This document shows, in pieces, positions 7,751 through 16,296 of a DNA stretch of 20,557 nucleotides. Under the pieces are notes generated by a model. The model worked only from the letters and a program-made list of their open reading frames with translations, did no database searches and was not told the DNA's origin. Every line of letters begins with the position of its first letter. Position 1 is the first letter of the stretch. This DNA comes from Gammaproteobacteria bacterium (GTDB taxonomy: Bacteria; Pseudomonadota; Gammaproteobacteria; DSM-16500), in NCBI GenBank assembly GCA_021323555.1, contig JAJONP010000057.1:1-20557 (forward strand), in the 5' to 3' direction. The translations under genes and the position numbers were made by a program.

Positions 7751-8700
7751 TATTTATCTCGCGGGCGTATTAATACACTTAAAATAATAGTTGTCACCAA
7801 AATAAAAATGACGATACTTAAAGAAAGTAGAGTGGGTATTGAAATGATAGGTGCGAGTAGCATTTTTGTACCAATAAATACTAACACCAAAGAAATACCG
7901 TATCTTAATAAATGGCAATACGATGTCAGATTGACGAGTAAAAAATACATAGCACGCAATCCAAGAATAGAAAAAATATTTGAGGTGAACACGATAAATG
8001 AATCATTGGTCACAGCGAAAACGGCAGGTACACTGTCTACTGAGAAAATTAAATCACTTATTTCAATTGCAATCAGTACCAAAAATAAAGGCGTTGCGTA
8101 CCATAATTTATTTTGCTTAACAAAAAACTTTTCACTTTGGATTTTTTCAGTAAGACGTATATGTTTTCGTAAATAATTTAATAGAGGATTTTTAGAAATA
8201 TTTTTTTTACGTTTTTCAGGAAATAGCATATTAATGCCTGAGATTAATAGTATTATGCCAAATAAATAGAGTATCCAATGAAATTTTGCAAATAACCAAG
8301 TTCCGCTTAATACAACTATGAGGCGCAGAAAAACTGCACTTAGTACACCGTAGAGCAATACCCGTCGTTGGTATTGAGAAGGAACTTGAAAATAAGAAAA
8401 TATCATAACAAATGCGAACATATTATCGATTGAGAGGGATTGTTCAATCACATAACCTGTAAAAAATTCAAGGGCTTTTTGATTGGCGATATCAGCGCCA
8501 TGCGTTTGCAAAACATATTGCCATAACAAACCATTAAAAATCAGTGCGCAAGTGAACCATAGAGCTATCCAACGGAATGCTTGACGTAAAGAGACGTCAT
8601 GGGATTTTTTTTTATTAAGTAAAGCAATATCAATGGTTAACACGATTGTAATAAAAATAAAAAAACTTAACCACATCCACCAAGTGCCAATAGAGTACAT
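7750..8700 (-). CDS. TerC/Alx-family integral membrane protein (probable Mn2+ or other metal exporter)
   Basis: The 316-residue protein has about nine hydrophobic spans and the TerC family hallmarks: EQSLSIDNMFAF (86-97) and EISDLIFSVDSVPAVFAVT (213-231), followed by SILGLRAMYFLL (244-255). The acidic residues E86, D92, E213, D216 and D222 lie inside membrane spans and are the likely ion path. Characterised members such as Alx and MeeF/YkoY export manganese, and some supply metal to exported enzymes. The gene lies 14 bases after orn in a housekeeping operon, and I see no room for a yybP-ykoY riboswitch before it. The metal specificity is an inference from the family. Confidence 0.9.
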   Translation of the reverse strand: MYSIGTWWMWLSFFIFITIVLTIDIALLNKKKSHDVSLRQAFRWIALWFTCALIFNGLLWQYVLQTHGADIANQKALEFFTGYVIEQSLSIDNMFAFVMIFSYFQVPSQYQRRVLLYGVLSAVFLRLIVVLSGTWLFAKFHWILYLFGIILLISGINMLFPEKRKKNISKNPLLNYLRKHIRLTEKIQSEKFFVKQNKLWYATPLFLVLIAIEISDLIFSVDSVPAVFAVTNDSFIVFTSNIFSILGLRAMYFLLVNLTSYCHLLRYGISLVLVFIGTKMLLAPIISIPTLLSLSIVIFILVTTIILSVLIRPRDK

Positions 8701-8714
8701 TATGATTTCCTTAA

Positions 8715-9275
8715 TTATTCATTAATGACATTTTGATTAAATAAATGCATGCGATAATATTTAAGCTCTTCAATGGATTCTTGAATATCCGCTAACGCTA
8801 AATGTTTGGATTCTTTTTTAACCCCAGCATAAACGCGAGGTGCCCAGCGAAAAGCAAGTTCTTTGAGTGTACTGACATCTAACAAACGATAATGAAAATA
8901 CTTTTCGAGTTCTGGCATATAACGTGCCAAAAAACGGCGGTCTTGATAAATCGTATTACCGCACAGGGGAGATTTGCCTATGGGTACATGTTGCTTTAAA
9001 AATTGAAGCGTCATGGCTTCTGCTTCTGCCTCTGTGATTTGGCTTGCCTGGACGCGTGCTACTAAACCTGATGAATGATGCTGCTTCGTATTCCATTCAT
9101 CCATGGCATTTAATAAATCATCAGATTGATGCACCGCGATAACAGGTCCTTCTGCGATCACATTCAAGTGGGTGTCTGTCACAATAACAGCCATTTCAAT
9201 GATCCGTTCTTTCTCTGGATCAAGCCCTGTCATTTCTAAATCCATCCAAATTAAATTATCTGCACTAAATGTCAT
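8715..9275 (-). CDS. orn: Oligoribonuclease Orn
   Basis: Orn degrades the two-nucleotide RNAs left by other exonucleases, including pGpG from cyclic-di-GMP, and is essential in many gammaproteobacteria. The 186-residue protein carries the complete DEDDh site: D12 and E14 ([11 protein letters not shown]), D112 ([10 protein letters not shown]), H158 and D163 ([12 protein letters not shown]). The spacing is that of the E. coli enzyme. A GAGGAAA ribosome binding site lies 5 bases before the ATG. It is the first gene of the minus-strand operon and is divergent from plsY, sharing a spacer of about 115 bases. I found no convincing -35/-10 pair for it there. Confidence 0.97.
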   Translation of the reverse strand: MTFSADNLIWMDLEMTGLDPEKERIIEMAVIVTDTHLNVIAEGPVIAVHQSDDLLNAMDEWNTKQHHSSGLVARVQASQITEAEAEAMTLQFLKQHVPIGKSPLCGNTIYQDRRFLARYMPELEKYFHYRLLDVSTLKELAFRWAPRVYAGVKKESKHLALADIQESIEELKYYRMHLFNQNVINE

Positions 9276-9390
9276 AGTATTTCCTCATGAATCTCTTATT
9301 CTATACCCATCATCCGTCAAGATGCGATGTTAGATGTTAGAATACCGCATAATGTATTAGAATTGCCTCTTTAAATAGTTAGAGAAGAGT

Positions 9391-9993
9391 ATGTTAAATA
9401 TATCCAGTACGCTTGTGGTAATGATTGCCCTGTTAGTGGCATATCTTTTTGGTTCTTTATCGACAGCGATTATCACCTGCAAACTATTGCGTTTGCCTGA
9501 TCCTCGTACGCAAGGTTCTGGTAATCCAGGCACAACAAATGTATTACGTTATGGCGGAAAGAAAGCAGCTATTATTACTTTAGTAGGTGATATAACTAAA
9601 GGTGCCGTGCCTGTATTAATTGCTAAAGCTTGTAGCTTTAATGATAGCAGCCTGGCACTGGTTGCTCTTGCAGCTTTTCTTGGACATCTTTACCCTATTT
9701 TCTTTCGTTTCAAAGGCGGTAAAGGCGTTGCGACAGCGCTAGGTTGCTGGCTTGCTTTATCATGGCTTGTTGCTCTTTTATTGGCCTCAACTTGGTTGTT
9801 GGTTGCGCTATTCTCTCGTTATTCTTCTCTTGCTGCTTTAATGACTTCGCTCATCGCGCCTCTGTATGCCTGGTATTTTACAAACCCTTCTTTTGCAGTG
9901 ATGACATGTGCCATGAGTATTTTATTAATTTACAGACATAAAAAAAATATAGCGAATTTAATGCGGGGAGAAGAAACAAAGATTAAAAAATAG
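9391..9993 (+). CDS. plsY: Glycerol-3-phosphate acyltransferase PlsY
   Basis: PlsY uses acyl-phosphate (made by PlsX) to acylate glycerol-3-phosphate, the first step of phospholipid synthesis, in the inner membrane. The 200-residue protein has several transmembrane spans and the three active-site motifs: GSLSTAII (21-28), GSGNPGTTNVLR (42-53) and GHLYPIFFRFKGGKGVATALG (98-118). A GAGAAGAG ribosome binding site lies just before the ATG. Lying next to tsaD is common in gammaproteobacteria, where plsY is divergent from tsaD; here the two genes are convergent, with only 21 bases between the stops. Confidence 0.97.
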   Translation: MLNISSTLVVMIALLVAYLFGSLSTAIITCKLLRLPDPRTQGSGNPGTTNVLRYGGKKAAIITLVGDITKGAVPVLIAKACSFNDSSLALVALAAFLGHLYPIFFRFKGGKGVATALGCWLALSWLVALLLASTWLLVALFSRYSSLAALMTSLIAPLYAWYFTNPSFAVMTCAMSILLIYRHKKNIANLMRGEETKIKK

Positions 9994-10014
9994 CTTTCTT
10001 TTATTTCCCCTTTT

Positions 10015-11019
10015 TTATTTACCAAGCTCCCATCGCGGATAAATTTTAACGTGAAGATCGCTATGCTCTCCCGCGAGTAAATGCAAACATCCCACATAAG
10101 CAATCATGGCACCATTGTCTGTGCAAAATTCATAACGCGGGAAATACGCTTTGCCATTTTCTTCCTGCAGCATAGTGTGTAAAGCGGTTCGCAATGGTTG
10201 GTTTGCGCCAACGCCACCTGCCACCACTAATGTTTTTCGATTTGTTAAATGCAATGCACGGCGACATTTAATGACTAACGTGTCAACAACAGCATCTTGA
10301 AAGGCGCGTGCAATATCAGCGCGTGTTTGTTGATCGTAAGGTTGTTCAGTATGAATTGTATTCGCAGCAAATGTTTTTAAACCACTAAAACTAAATTCTA
10401 ACCCGATTCGATTAATCATAGGACGAGGAAAATGAAATCGTGAGGGGTCGCCTTTTTCTGCAAGTGCTGCTAGGGCAGCACCCCCTGGATAACCCAAACC
10501 TAATAATTTTGCAGTTTTGTCAAAAGCTTCGCCCACAGCATCATCGACAGATTCCCCCAAAATTTTATAATCACCGAATTCAGCAACATCGACCAATAAC
10601 GTATGACCGCCTGAGACGAGTAATGCGATAAAAGGATAAGAAGGGGGTTCGGGTTCTAGCATGGGTGCTAATAAATGCCCTTCCATGTGATGTACGGCAA
10701 CCGTAGGCACATTCCAGGCAAAACCCATACTGCGAGCGAACATTGCCCCCACCAATAAAGCACCTGATAATCCAGGGCCTGCGGTATAGGCTATACCTGT
10801 GATATCTTTTGCATGAGAGTGCGCCGCAGATAAGGCTTCTTCTGTCAATCCAATGACTTTACGAATATGATCACGAGACGCTAATTCGGGTACGACCCCC
10901 CCATATTCCGCATGAATAGCCACTTGGCTATATAAAGCATGTGATAATAGCCCTTTTTTTGTATCATAAACGGCCACAGCCGTCTCATCGCAAGAGGATT
11001 CAATACCTAATACACGCAT
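10015..11019 (-). CDS. tsaD: tRNA N6-adenosine threonylcarbamoyltransferase TsaD
   Basis: TsaD transfers the threonylcarbamoyl group from its adenylate to A37 of ANN-decoding tRNAs. The 334-residue protein has an ASKHA fold with GIESSCDET (5-13), the metal ligands H111 and H115 (HHMEGH) and D301 ([10 protein letters not shown]), SGGHT (136-140) and VAGGVGANQ (267-275). These positions match the family closely. The start at 11019 gives the standard [13 protein letters not shown] terminus. An in-frame ATG at 11031 would add MQSE and has a purine-rich AAGAGAA immediately before it, so it cannot be excluded. It is divergent from rpsU, as in E. coli. Confidence 0.97.
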   Translation of the reverse strand: MRVLGIESSCDETAVAVYDTKKGLLSHALYSQVAIHAEYGGVVPELASRDHIRKVIGLTEEALSAAHSHAKDITGIAYTAGPGLSGALLVGAMFARSMGFAWNVPTVAVHHMEGHLLAPMLEPEPPSYPFIALLVSGGHTLLVDVAEFGDYKILGESVDDAVGEAFDKTAKLLGLGYPGGAALAALAEKGDPSRFHFPRPMINRIGLEFSFSGLKTFAANTIHTEQPYDQQTRADIARAFQDAVVDTLVIKCRRALHLTNRKTLVVAGGVGANQPLRTALHTMLQEENGKAYFPRYEFCTDNGAMIAYVGCLHLLAGEHSDLHVKIYPRWELGK

Positions 11020-11025
11020 TTCGCT

Positions 11026-11054
11026 TTGCATTTCTCTTCATTAGCCATTAGAAT
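11026..11054 (+). promoter_or_regulatory. Probable sigma-70 promoter of rpsU-yqeY-dnaG
   Basis: TTGCAT (11026-11031) and TAGAAT (11049-11054) are separated by exactly 17 bases. The -10 matches 5 of 6 consensus positions and the -35 matches 3 of 6. Transcription would begin near 11061, leaving a leader of about 37 bases before rpsU. The -35 overlaps the 5' end of the divergent tsaD gene, so the two transcripts could influence each other. Confidence 0.45.
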
Positions 11055-11097
11055 CTGGCATTCTTTATCAATTATCCAACGGAGTAAAGTGCTAACA

Positions 11098-11301
11098 ATG
11101 CCAAGTATACGTGTGAAAGACAATGAAAACTTCGAAATCAGCTTGCGCCGCTTTAAGCGGTTAACTGAAAAAGCAGGCGTACTTTCTGATTTAAGACGTC
11201 ATGAATTTTACGAAAAGCCGACTTGGAAGCGTAAGCGTAAAAAAGCTCAAAAGAAAATATCACGAGCTGTCGTTGCTAAAGATAAAGATAAGCAAAGGTA
11301 A
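11098..11301 (+). CDS. rpsU: 30S ribosomal protein S21
   Basis: S21 is a small basic protein of the 30S subunit that helps mRNA binding during initiation. The 67-residue protein has the typical [10 protein letters not shown] start, the ALRRFKR-like segment ([20 protein letters not shown]) and the EFYEKPT motif, followed by a Lys/Arg-rich tail. It is a few residues shorter than the E. coli protein. The frame is open further upstream, but only the ATG at 11098 gives the family's N-terminus; GGAG lies 13 bases before it, a long spacing. It is the first gene of the macromolecular synthesis cluster. Confidence 0.97.
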   Translation: MPSIRVKDNENFEISLRRFKRLTEKAGVLSDLRRHEFYEKPTWKRKRKKAQKKISRAVVAKDKDKQR

Positions 11302-11335
11302 AGATTATTAATAGAGTATTTTAGAGTAGCAGTCT

Positions 11336-11794
11336 GTGACGATATCAGCGATTAAAGAAAAGATTCAAGAAGATATGAAAGAAGCTATGCGTAGCCATAA
11401 CAAAGAACGCCTGGCTGTGATTCGCCTTATATTAGCTGCATTAAAGCAACGCGAAGTGGATGAGCGTATCACCCTGACTGATGAGCATGTGCTTACCATA
11501 CTGGATAAAATGCTCAAACAGCGCCGTGAATCCATTACACAATATTCTGCAGGGAACCGCCCTGATCTCGTGCAGCAAGAAGAAAAAGAAATAAGCATTA
11601 TTCAGCATTATTTACCTGAGCCACTCTCCGATGCAGAGATTGATCTATTAATTGATGCAGCTATTAAAGAGACCAACGCGCTGTCTTTGCGTGATATGGG
11701 AAAAGTGATGGGAATTGTGAAGCCTAAAGTACAAGGACGTGCAGATATGGCGAATGTGAGTGTTAAAATCAAAGAACGTTTGCCTGCTGCCTGA
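11336..11794 (+). CDS. yqeY: GatB/YqeY domain protein
   Basis: The 152-residue protein has the YqeY helical domain, related to the tRNA-binding tail of the GatB amidotransferase subunit. Features include KEKIQEDMKEAM near the start, ERLAVIRLILAALKQREVDER, and the C-terminal DMGKVMGIVKPKVQGRADMANVS. Its biochemical role is not settled; tRNA binding is inferred from homology. It starts with GTG at 11336, supported by TAGAG nine bases upstream; no ATG gives the right terminus. It sits between rpsU and dnaG with gaps of 34 and 26 bases, an arrangement common in gammaproteobacteria other than enterobacteria. Confidence 0.93.
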   Translation: MTISAIKEKIQEDMKEAMRSHNKERLAVIRLILAALKQREVDERITLTDEHVLTILDKMLKQRRESITQYSAGNRPDLVQQEEKEISIIQHYLPEPLSDAEIDLLIDAAIKETNALSLRDMGKVMGIVKPKVQGRADMANVSVKIKERLPAA

Positions 11795-11820
11795 CTATAA
11801 ACAGGATATAGAGGGGCTAT

Positions 11821-13545
11821 ATGAGCGCAGAGCGCATACCTCGCGAGTTTATTCAACGATTACTTACCCATATTGAGCTCGTTGATCTTATTGATACTCG
11901 TGTGCCTTTAAACAAAAAATCCAGCAACAATTATTTTGCTTGTTGTCCCTTTCACAGTGAGAAATCCGCTTCTTTTTCAGTGAGTCAAACCAAACAATTT
12001 TATTATTGTTTTGGCTGTGGCGCACATGGCAATGCGATTGATTTTTTAATGCAATATGACCGTTTGTCATTTCCAGAAGCGATTGAAGCACTGGCAAAAC
12101 AAGCAGGGATGGAAATACCAAAACACTCTTCTACTGCTATTCCCAATACAATAATCAACCATACCATTTATGAAACATTGACGCATATTACTCACTTTTA
12201 TCAAGCCCAATTACGTAAATCCGATAGAGCGATTGAATATTTAAAAAATCGCGGTATTTCAGGTGCCACCGCACGAGATTTTTGTATAGGCTTTGCCCCG
12301 TCAGGCTGGGACCCTGTATTACAAGCCTTTGGTAAAACGGCAGCACTCAAGCAACAATTATTAGACGCTGGCATGCTCATCAAGAAAAAAGAAGGAGGTT
12401 ATTATGACCGCTTTCGTGAACGCATTATGTTTCCTATTCATGATCGCCGTGGCAGGGTGGTTGGGTTTGGTGGCCGTGTGCTTTATACGGGCGAACCCAA
12501 ATACTTAAATTCACCCGAAACCCCTGTTTTTCAAAAAGGTCATGGACTCTATGGCCTTTATCAAGCATTGAAAGCCAATCGACAATTACAACGTGCCTTA
12601 ATTGTTGAAGGTTATATGGATGTGATTGCCCTTTTCCAGCATGATATTACGTATGCCGTTGCGACATTAGGCACAGCAACGACAGCTCATCATTTACATT
12701 GCTTATTTCGTTATACATCCGATATTATTTTTTGCTTTGATGGCGATCAAGCAGGCCGCACAGCCGCCTGGCGTGCTTTGCTTGTGACCTTACCGGTTAT
12801 ACGCGATGATTCCTGCATACGTTTTATGTTTTTACCCGAAGGCGAAGATCCGGATACCATTGTGCGCAAAGAAGGTAAAAATGGCTTTGAGCAACGCATA
12901 CAAGCAGCTATGACATTGTCGAGTTTCTTTTTTCAATCCATGAGTGAACAATCTGATTTGAGCAGTATGGATGGCCGAGCGCGCTTTGCAAACCAGGCTA
13001 GCGAATACCTTAACCAATTACCTCCTGGCACTTTTCAGCAAATGATGTTTGATGAATTGGCTAAAAAAGCACGGATTGAGATAACGCAATTAAAGCAACC
13101 AAAGCAAATAAATTATAAAAAAACGAATAGCAAGAGCCAAAAACCCCGTTCACCTTCTGCTTTACGTCTGGCAATTACTTTACTTATACAAAATCCGCAA
13201 TTAGCCACAGATCTGCTTCTGCCCCTGCCTTCGTTATCATTGCCAGGAATGGCCTTATTTATAGAGCTAATTGAGACTATCAAAGCCTACTCGCCCCCTC
13301 ATACGGGGGTACTGTTAGAATATTGGAGGGATCGAAAAGAAAGAAAGTTACTTGAAAAATTGGCTCAAACAGAACATAACGTTCCGACTGCAGGTATTAA
13401 AAATGAATTTTTAGGTGCCATAGAACAATTAAAAAAGCTGGCTCATATGCAGGAGATTGAGTATTTGTTAGCAAAAGCAAGCCAAAATAGCTTGTCTTTT
13501 GAGGAAAAAAAGCATTTGCATGAGTTGATTCACAATAAAGAATAA
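11821..13545 (+). CDS. dnaG: DNA primase DnaG
   Basis: DnaG makes RNA primers at the replication fork. The 574-residue protein has the CHC2 zinc finger (C42, H45, C63, C66 in CCPFHSEKSASF and YYCFGCGAHG), the RNA polymerase core (about 120-255) and the TOPRIM motifs VEGYMDV (262-268) and FDGDQAGRTA (306-315). After a basic Lys/Ser-rich linker (about 425-445) comes the C-terminal helical region that contacts the DnaB helicase. The ATG follows a GAGGGG ribosome binding site 4 bases away. It is transcribed with rpsU and yqeY. A 238-base gap with a repeat element separates it from rpoD. Confidence 0.97.
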   Translation: MSAERIPREFIQRLLTHIELVDLIDTRVPLNKKSSNNYFACCPFHSEKSASFSVSQTKQFYYCFGCGAHGNAIDFLMQYDRLSFPEAIEALAKQAGMEIPKHSSTAIPNTIINHTIYETLTHITHFYQAQLRKSDRAIEYLKNRGISGATARDFCIGFAPSGWDPVLQAFGKTAALKQQLLDAGMLIKKKEGGYYDRFRERIMFPIHDRRGRVVGFGGRVLYTGEPKYLNSPETPVFQKGHGLYGLYQALKANRQLQRALIVEGYMDVIALFQHDITYAVATLGTATTAHHLHCLFRYTSDIIFCFDGDQAGRTAAWRALLVTLPVIRDDSCIRFMFLPEGEDPDTIVRKEGKNGFEQRIQAAMTLSSFFFQSMSEQSDLSSMDGRARFANQASEYLNQLPPGTFQQMMFDELAKKARIEITQLKQPKQINYKKTNSKSQKPRSPSALRLAITLLIQNPQLATDLLLPLPSLSLPGMALFIELIETIKAYSPPHTGVLLEYWRDRKERKLLEKLAQTEHNVPTAGIKNEFLGAIEQLKKLAHMQEIEYLLAKASQNSLSFEEKKHLHELIHNKE

Positions 13546-13560
13546 ATTTTGTAGACTAGA

Positions 13561-13704
13561 CTAGAATCTGTTAACCCTTGTTAAGCTGAGGCAGAATTCC
13601 TTAATATCCAGCCTCGTAGCGCGGTTTATATAGAGTAAGGGCTAGATAGGCATAGACAATCAAGGGGTTACGACCAGCATACTCGAATTGTTAACAGACC
13701 CTAG
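13561..13704. repeat. MITE-like element with 15-bp terminal inverted repeats between dnaG and rpoD
   Basis: CTAGAATCTGTTAAC (13561-13575) is matched on the other strand by CTAGGGTCTGTTAAC (13704-13690), 13 of 15 bases. The ends bound 144 bases with no open gene. A second, imperfect inverted pair lies inside (AACCCTTG at 13573-13580 with CAAGGGGTT at 13661-13669), and GAGGC (13588-13592) pairs with GCCTC (13611-13615). CTAG at both outer ends could be a target duplication or part of the repeat. This looks like a miniature non-autonomous element or the remains of an insertion sequence. Only one copy is in the window, so mobility is unproven. Confidence 0.5.
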
Positions 13705-13724
13705 TTCAAAACGGAAACAATAGG

Positions 13725-13730
13725 TATAAT
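13725..13730 (+). promoter_or_regulatory. Putative -10 element of rpoD
   Basis: A perfect TATAAT lies 53 bases before the rpoD ATG. The bases at the normal -35 distance (TAGTTC, 13702-13707) match consensus poorly and overlap the right end of the MITE-like element. The element may therefore supply part of the promoter, or separate rpoD from dnaG transcription. Confidence 0.4.
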
Positions 13731-13783
13731 GAGTCATTTATTTTGTACTTTTTTACTACTCTGAATGGATGGGTTAAATAATT

Positions 13784-15925
13784 ATGGCTACTAAGGCTAA
13801 AGATCAGAAACACCGAACTCGAGCTAAAGATCAAATCAAACAGCAGGTTAAAAACCAAGCGCTGCGAGCTAAAGGTCACAAGCAACCATCAAAAGACCAA
13901 GGAAAACAGTCTAAAGATCAAATTAAGCAGTCAGTTAAAGTGCAAAAACAACAGTCTAAAAGTCAAGTGCTGGAAGTCAAAGAGCATAAACAGTTGTCTA
14001 AAAATCAAATATTAGAGTTGAAAGAGCACAAGCAGCAGTCTAAAGATCAAACGCCAGAGGTGAAAGAGCAAAAGCAAGTTAAAGACCAAGAGCAGCAAAG
14101 ATCACGCTTAAAAGACCTTATCATCCGTGGGAAAGAACAAGGTTATTTGACTTATGCTGAAGTGAATGACCATTTGCCCGCCGATATTGCTGATCCTGAA
14201 CAGATTGAAGAAATCATTGGGATGATTAATGAGATGGGCATCCGCGTTGCAGAAGTAGCCCCTGAAGCCGAAGAATTATTGTTAGCAGACAATGAAGCGG
14301 CAACCGATGAAGTGGCTGAAGAAGAAGTCGCAAGTGCGCTGGCTGCAGTAGACAGTGAGTTTGGCCGTACAACAGATCCTGTTCGGATGTATATGCGCGA
14401 AATGGGAAGTGTCGAGTTACTTTCGCGCGAAGGCGAAATTGCTATTGCAAAACGTATTGAAGCAGGTATGCATCAAATGCTTAGCACAATGGCCAATCAG
14501 CCACAAATGATTGCTGAAGTGCTTGCTGATTACGAGAATGTTGAAAAAGGTGAAATCCGTTTAAGCGAAATTATCTCTGGCTATAATGAGCCTATTGTCG
14601 CTTTTACAGAAGAAGAGACCCTGATCGACAAAGACAAGGTAACTGTTGTCGCGTCAGAAGAAGATGAAGATGAAACAGAAGGAGGTAGTGAATTTCTTGA
14701 GGAAGAAACAGGCCCTGATCCAGAAATTGCTAAAGTCCGATTTGCCGAATTGCGCGAACTGTATAATGAAACAATTGCAGCTGAAAAAGAGCATGGCACG
14801 CACAGTAAAAAATGGCTGAAAAAACGTGATGCATTGGCTAAATGTTTTATGGATATCAAACTTGCCTCACGTCAGTTCAATAAACTCTCTAAGAAGATGC
14901 GCGGTTTGCTCGTTGAAATTCGTACGCAAGAACGCCATATTATGAATCTTGCCGTCAATAAAGCACGCATGCCTCGCAAAGTTTTTATTAATTCATTTGT
15001 CAATAATGAAACTAACCTTAACTGGATCTCTCAGCATAAAGGAAAAAGCTATAGCGATGACCTTAATACATTTGCGGCTGAAATTTTACGGGCTCAAAAT
15101 AAATTAATCTCGATGCAAGATTTAATGAAAATGTCGATTGGCGATATAAAAGAAGTGAATCGCCGTATGTCGATTGGCGAAGCAAAAGCGCGCCGTGCTA
15201 AAAAAGAAATGGTAGAGGCTAACTTGCGTTTAGTTATTTCAATTGCAAAAAAATATACGAATCGTGGGTTACAGTTTTTAGATTTAATCCAGGAAGGTAA
15301 TATTGGCTTGATGAAAGCGGTAGATAAGTTTGAATATCAGCGTGGATATAAGTTCTCAACTTATGCTACCTGGTGGATTCGTCAGGCAATCACACGTTCG
15401 ATCGCCGATCAGGCTCGTACTATTCGTATTCCAGTTCACATGATTGAGACGATCAATAAATTAAATCGTATTTCCCGACAAATTTTGCAAGAAACGGGTT
15501 TAGAGCCTACGCCAGAAGAGTTAAGTAAACGTATGGACTTGCCTGAAGACAAGATCCGTAAAGTATTAAAAATTGCTAAAGAACCTATCTCGATGGAAAC
15601 ACCTATTGGTGATGGTGATGATGATTCTCATTTGGGTGATTTCATCAAAGATGAAGGTACTATATTACCTTTGACAGCAGCAACCAACGTAGGTTTATCA
15701 GAAGCTACACAAAAAATGTTGAGTGCGCTGACACCCCGTGAAGCAAAAGTGTTACGTATGCGTTTTGGCATTAATATGAATACGGACCATACGTTAGAAG
15801 AAGTTGGCAAACAATTTGATGTGACGCGAGAACGCATTCGTCAAATCGAAGCAAAAGCATTACGTAAATTACGTCACCCTTCAAGGTCAGAGCAATTACG
15901 AAGTTTCTTAGAAGAACAAGAGTGA
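13784..15925 (+). CDS. rpoD: RNA polymerase primary sigma factor RpoD (sigma-70) with unusual N-terminal extension
   Basis: RpoD directs RNA polymerase to housekeeping promoters. The 713-residue protein has region 1.1 from about residue 107 ([20 protein letters not shown]), an acidic stretch (about 160-190), region 1.2 ([11 protein letters not shown], 198-208), the non-conserved region with an acidic [10 protein letters not shown] patch, and region 2 ([20 protein letters not shown] to [12 protein letters not shown]). Region 3 follows, then region 4 with its helix-turn-helix ([23 protein letters not shown]). Residues 1-106 precede the normal start and form a basic Lys/Gln tract with 14-residue repeats. 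There is no Met between 2 and 146, and GGATGGG lies 10 bases before the ATG, so the extension appears to be translated. The dnaG-rpoD-tRNA-Ile order is conserved. Confidence 0.97.
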   Translation: MATKAKDQKHRTRAKDQIKQQVKNQALRAKGHKQPSKDQGKQSKDQIKQSVKVQKQQSKSQVLEVKEHKQLSKNQILELKEHKQQSKDQTPEVKEQKQVKDQEQQRSRLKDLIIRGKEQGYLTYAEVNDHLPADIADPEQIEEIIGMINEMGIRVAEVAPEAEELLLADNEAATDEVAEEEVASALAAVDSEFGRTTDPVRMYMREMGSVELLSREGEIAIAKRIEAGMHQMLSTMANQPQMIAEVLADYENVEKGEIRLSEIISGYNEPIVAFTEEETLIDKDKVTVVASEEDEDETEGGSEFLEEETGPDPEIAKVRFAELRELYNETIAAEKEHGTHSKKWLKKRDALAKCFMDIKLASRQFNKLSKKMRGLLVEIRTQERHIMNLAVNKARMPRKVFINSFVNNETNLNWISQHKGKSYSDDLNTFAAEILRAQNKLISMQDLMKMSIGDIKEVNRRMSIGEAKARRAKKEMVEANLRLVISIAKKYTNRGLQFLDLIQEGNIGLMKAVDKFEYQRGYKFSTYATWWIRQAITRSIADQARTIRIPVHMIETINKLNRISRQILQETGLEPTPEELSKRMDLPEDKIRKVLKIAKEPISMETPIGDGDDDSHLGDFIKDEGTILPLTAATNVGLSEATQKMLSALTPREAKVLRMRFGINMNTDHTLEEVGKQFDVTRERIRQIEAKALRKLRHPSRSEQLRSFLEEQE
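13955..14077 (+). repeat. In-frame ~42-bp (14-residue) repeats in the 5' end of rpoD
   Basis: Three successive units align: [14 protein letters not shown] (58-71), [14 protein letters not shown] (72-85) and [13 protein letters not shown] (86-98). Shorter, degenerate pieces of the same type ([14 protein letters not shown]) precede them at 36-49. All are rich in Lys, Gln and Ser and are likely disordered or helical. The pattern suggests growth by in-frame slippage. Confidence 0.8.
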
Positions 15926-15950
15926 CAAATCAATGCGGCACTTGTATACT
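15922..15950 (+). promoter_or_regulatory. Promoter of tRNA-Ile(CAU)
   Basis: GTGACA (15922-15927) and TATACT (15945-15950) are 17 bases apart, and each matches 5 of 6 consensus positions. The -35 overlaps the rpoD stop codon (TGA, 15923-15925). Transcription would start near 15957, about 49 bases before the tRNA. This gives the tRNA a supply independent of rpoD read-through. Confidence 0.6.
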
Positions 15951-15962
15951 TTGGCACGCATT

Positions 15963-15991
15963 TGGGTAGCGGCAGAATGAACCTTTACCCA
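15963..15991. other. Inverted repeat between rpoD and the tRNA
   Basis: TGGGTA (15963-15968) and TACCCA (15986-15991) could form a 6-bp stem with a 17-base loop, followed by TTTATA. It lies in the tRNA leader just after the predicted start site. It may be a weak rpoD terminator or a processing signal; the evidence is thin. Confidence 0.25.
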
Positions 15992-16005
15992 TTTATATCC
16001 CATAC

Positions 16006-16082
<77 letters not shown>

Positions 16083-16258
16083 TAAATGATTGATAAATAT
16101 CATATTATTGTTTAATTGAAAGCGGTGAGAGTGAGCAGTTAAATTTAGTAGGACTATAGTAGGAAAGATAAAAAATCTTTTCTTAATCTAAGCAATAAAA
16201 TATAGGTTATACTTCAAATATGGTTCTTTGCCTAACGGCTTGGAACGTACAGAGGCCT

Positions 16259-16292
16259 CGGTCGCTGAGCCAGCGTAGCAAATCAGCGACCG
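16259..16292. repeat. Perfect 10-bp inverted repeat with 14-base loop downstream of the BECR-like gene
   Basis: CGGTCGCTGA (16259-16268) is exactly complementary to TCAGCGACCG (16283-16292). The stem is GC-rich in an AT-rich setting, and the palindrome GAGGCCTC lies directly beside it (16252-16259). It begins 5 bases beyond the stop codon of the minus-strand gene at 16297, the position of a terminator, but no T-tract follows on either strand. It could instead be a REP-like or recombination sequence. The remaining bases from 16083 to 16251 show no gene, only a weak AT-rich TGAT/ATCA hairpin just after the tRNA. Confidence 0.6.
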
Positions 16293-16296
16293 CCCA

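Noticed and set aside
7742..8176. Plus-strand open frame of 144 codons opposite terC
   Set aside because: It is antisense to a clearly conserved membrane protein, and its Ile/Lys-rich composition is what AT-rich antisense of a hydrophobic gene would give.
13784..14101. Whether the rpoD extension is a separate small gene or a misread leader
   Set aside because: The frame is continuous with rpoD, has no stop codon, and contains no later ATG before region 1.1, so a single extended protein is the simplest reading.
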